7,766 nt of DNA from Pseudomonadota bacterium (lineage in GTDB: Bacteria; Pseudomonadota; Gammaproteobacteria; Steroidobacterales; Steroidobacteraceae). The DNA is taken from NCBI GenBank assembly GCA_947454665.1, contig CANGMU010000103.1, forward strand, positions 1 to 7,766. Reading direction: 5' to 3'. The translations under genes were made by a program, and so were the position numbers. The notes beneath the pieces are model-generated. The model saw only the letters and a program-made list of their open reading frames with translations, did not search any database and was not told where the DNA came from. Positions 7,037 through 7,766 of the stretch are shown here, piece after piece. Position 1 is the stretch's first letter. The number at the start of each line of letters is the position of its first letter.

Positions 7037-7318
7037 TCAGGCAGCCGAAACGACGATTTTCACGCCGAGGCTGTGCAGGACTTTAAGTACGGTGTCATAG
7101 CGAGGCTTGGCGCCGGGCAGTAGCGCCTTGTACAGGCTTTCGCGACCCAGGCCCGCTTCCCGGGCAATCTCAGCCATGCCCCGCGCCTTGGCCACTTGAC
7201 CCACTGCTGTGAGAAAGACGTCCGGATTCGGGTCTTCCAACGCAGCAGTCAGGTACTCGGCTATGGTTTCGTCATCCGTCAGGAATTCGCTCGAATCGAA
7301 GGGTTTGAGTCGCGTCAT
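7037..7318 (-). CDS. HI1420-type addiction-module antidote (HTH)
   Basis: A 93-residue antitoxin of the putative addiction module antidote family, often placed with HigA-like helix-turn-helix proteins. The N-terminus, LKPFDSSEFLTDDETIAEYL (4-23), and ALEDPNPDVFLTAVGQVAKARG (26-47) are typical. The helix-turn-helix follows as GMAEIAREAGLGRESLYKAL (47-66), then the short C-terminal helix PRYDTVLKVLHSLGVKI (72-88). It would bind and silence the toxin encoded just upstream and repress the shared promoter. The ATG overlaps the toxin's TGA by 4 nt (ATGA). AGGAGA inside the toxin's final codons serves as its ribosome site, so the two are translationally coupled. The toxin-first order is usual for this family. 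The siderophore-interacting gene follows 18 nt later. Confidence 0.9.
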   Translation of the reverse strand: MTRLKPFDSSEFLTDDETIAEYLTAALEDPNPDVFLTAVGQVAKARGMAEIAREAGLGRESLYKALLPGAKPRYDTVLKVLHSLGVKIVVSAA

Positions 7319-7623
7319 CGCTCGTTCTCCTGCCAGAGATCGCTCATCAATTGCCTTGCCCGGCTGATGTCGCTCTGTTGAGTGGACTTGTCGCCGCCGC
7401 AGAGCAAGACAGCCAGCTTGCCACCGCGCATCGCGAAATAGAGCCTGTATCCAGGTCCCACGTGGATGCGCAGTTCACTGAGACCGCCACCCAACGATTT
7501 GCAGTCCCCCAGGTTCCCAAGACGTAGCGAATCCAGCCTGGCGAGTATTCGCGCGGTTGCGCGACGATCCTTCAGCTTGAACAGCCATCTTTCGAAGTGC
7601 TCGGTTTGTTGAACCTGGAACAC
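7315..7623 (-). CDS. HI1419/Gp49-type RelE/ParE-family toxin
   Basis: A 102-residue basic toxin of the HI1419-type addiction module killer family (RelE/ParE/HigB superfamily), expected to inhibit growth, probably through mRNA cleavage at the ribosome. Family landmarks are TEHFERWLFKLKDRRATARI (7-26), RLGNLGDCKSLGGGLSELRI (34-53), HVGPGYRLYF (54-63) and LLCGGDKSTQ (73-82). In this family the arginine of GPGYR (60) and the GGDKSTQ loop are the conserved features; all are intact. The start is GTG at 7623 (no in-frame ATG nearby), backed by a near-perfect ribosome site, AAGGAGG, five bases upstream. The gene is first in a run with its antidote and the siderophore-interacting protein gene. It appears complete and potentially active, in contrast to the broken BrnT across the block. 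The exact toxic activity is inferred from the family. Confidence 0.9.
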   Translation of the reverse strand: MFQVQQTEHFERWLFKLKDRRATARILARLDSLRLGNLGDCKSLGGGLSELRIHVGPGYRLYFAMRGGKLAVLLCGGDKSTQQSDISRARQLMSDLWQENER

Positions 7624-7628
7624 CGCCG

Positions 7629-7635
7629 CCTCCTT
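7629..7635 (-). promoter_or_regulatory. Strong ribosome binding site of the toxin gene
   Basis: AAGGAGG on the minus strand, five bases before the GTG codon at 7623. It is the best Shine-Dalgarno sequence in the window and fixes the unusual GTG start. Confidence 0.8.
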
Positions 7636-7637
7636 GT

Positions 7638-7666
7638 ATTGTATCCATACGGATACGAAACTTCAA
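7638..7666 (-). promoter_or_regulatory. Putative sigma70 promoter of the toxin-antidote operon
   Basis: On the minus strand, TTGAAG (7666-7661) and TACAAT (7643-7638) are 17 bp apart and match consensus at four and five of six positions. This is the best promoter match in the window. The predicted start near 7631 would leave a leader of only about eight bases and would cut into the Shine-Dalgarno. Either the start is slightly upstream or a second, weaker promoter (TATGGA as -10 within the palindrome) is used. Confidence 0.5.
7641..7656. repeat. 16-bp inverted repeat, candidate operator of the toxin-antidote operon
   Basis: GTATCC (7641-7646), spacer ATAC, then GGATAC (7651-7656): perfect six-base arms. 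It lies between the -35 and -10 boxes and overlaps the -10 by three bases, so a bound HTH antidote would block RNA polymerase. The position and symmetry fit autoregulation; binding is inferred. Confidence 0.55.
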
Positions 7667-7766
7667 AGCAATCCTTTGCCTTACGCTGGCCTTGCCCAAT
7701 AAAGTTGTCGCGACAGTAGACGAATACTTCCAAATGCTCCGCTGGTATTTAGCCGGTGAAAGCCAC

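Noticed and set aside
7706..7715. 10-bp palindrome TGTCGCGACA as a regulatory or recombination site
   Set aside because: It is short and GC-rich, has no partner copy in the window and no nearby gene start that it would control, so chance is sufficient.
7692..7766. Possible start of a plus-strand gene (TTG start, reading PNKVVATVDEYFQMLRWY)
   Set aside because: The frame is open to the edge and looks mildly protein-like, but it is only 25 codons with a TTG start and no ribosome site. I cannot assign a family without the next bases.

Overview
The window is GC-rich bacterial DNA, roughly 60-65% G+C by eye. The coding style and gene content fit a free-living beta- or gammaproteobacterium. The RecB and RecC sequences and the gene order recC-recB, with no ptrA between them, look Burkholderiales- or Xanthomonadales-like, but I cannot place the organism further from sequence alone.

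Positions 1-4827 (minus strand) are core DNA repair. A complete recC is followed, with a 4-bp stop/start overlap, by the 5' part of recB, which runs off the left edge. These encode two subunits of the RecBCD helicase-nuclease. A recD would be expected beyond position 1 but is not visible. The large plus-strand ORFs opposite recC and recB are shadows of high-GC coding sequence.

Positions 4828-7623 are a compact accessory block. On the plus strand there is a control region with two 18-bp perfect inverted repeats of identical layout, then a BrnT/BrnA toxin-antitoxin pair in which brnT is interrupted by a single in-frame TGA, then a paiB-type FMN-binding regulator gene 25 nt after brnA. On the minus strand, converging on it, a HI1419/HI1420-type (RelE/ParE-like toxin with HTH antidote) module has its own promoter and operator palindrome. 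A siderophore-interacting FAD protein (ferric-siderophore reductase family) gene follows 18 nt later. The paiB and reductase genes overlap tail to tail by 16 bp, so two toxin-antitoxin modules bracket two flavoprotein genes, each of which probably shares a transcript with the module upstream of it.

The most interesting points are three. BrnT is broken by one nonsense codon, yet everything downstream of it, including the family's C-terminal signature, remains in frame. BrnA and its apparent operator pair are intact. Both metabolic or regulatory genes appear to be transcriptionally downstream of autoregulated antitoxins. I see no rRNA, tRNA, CRISPR array, insertion sequence or convincing intrinsic terminator. 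The last ~100 bp (7667-7766) holds no gene I can support. I found no wholly new multi-gene system.
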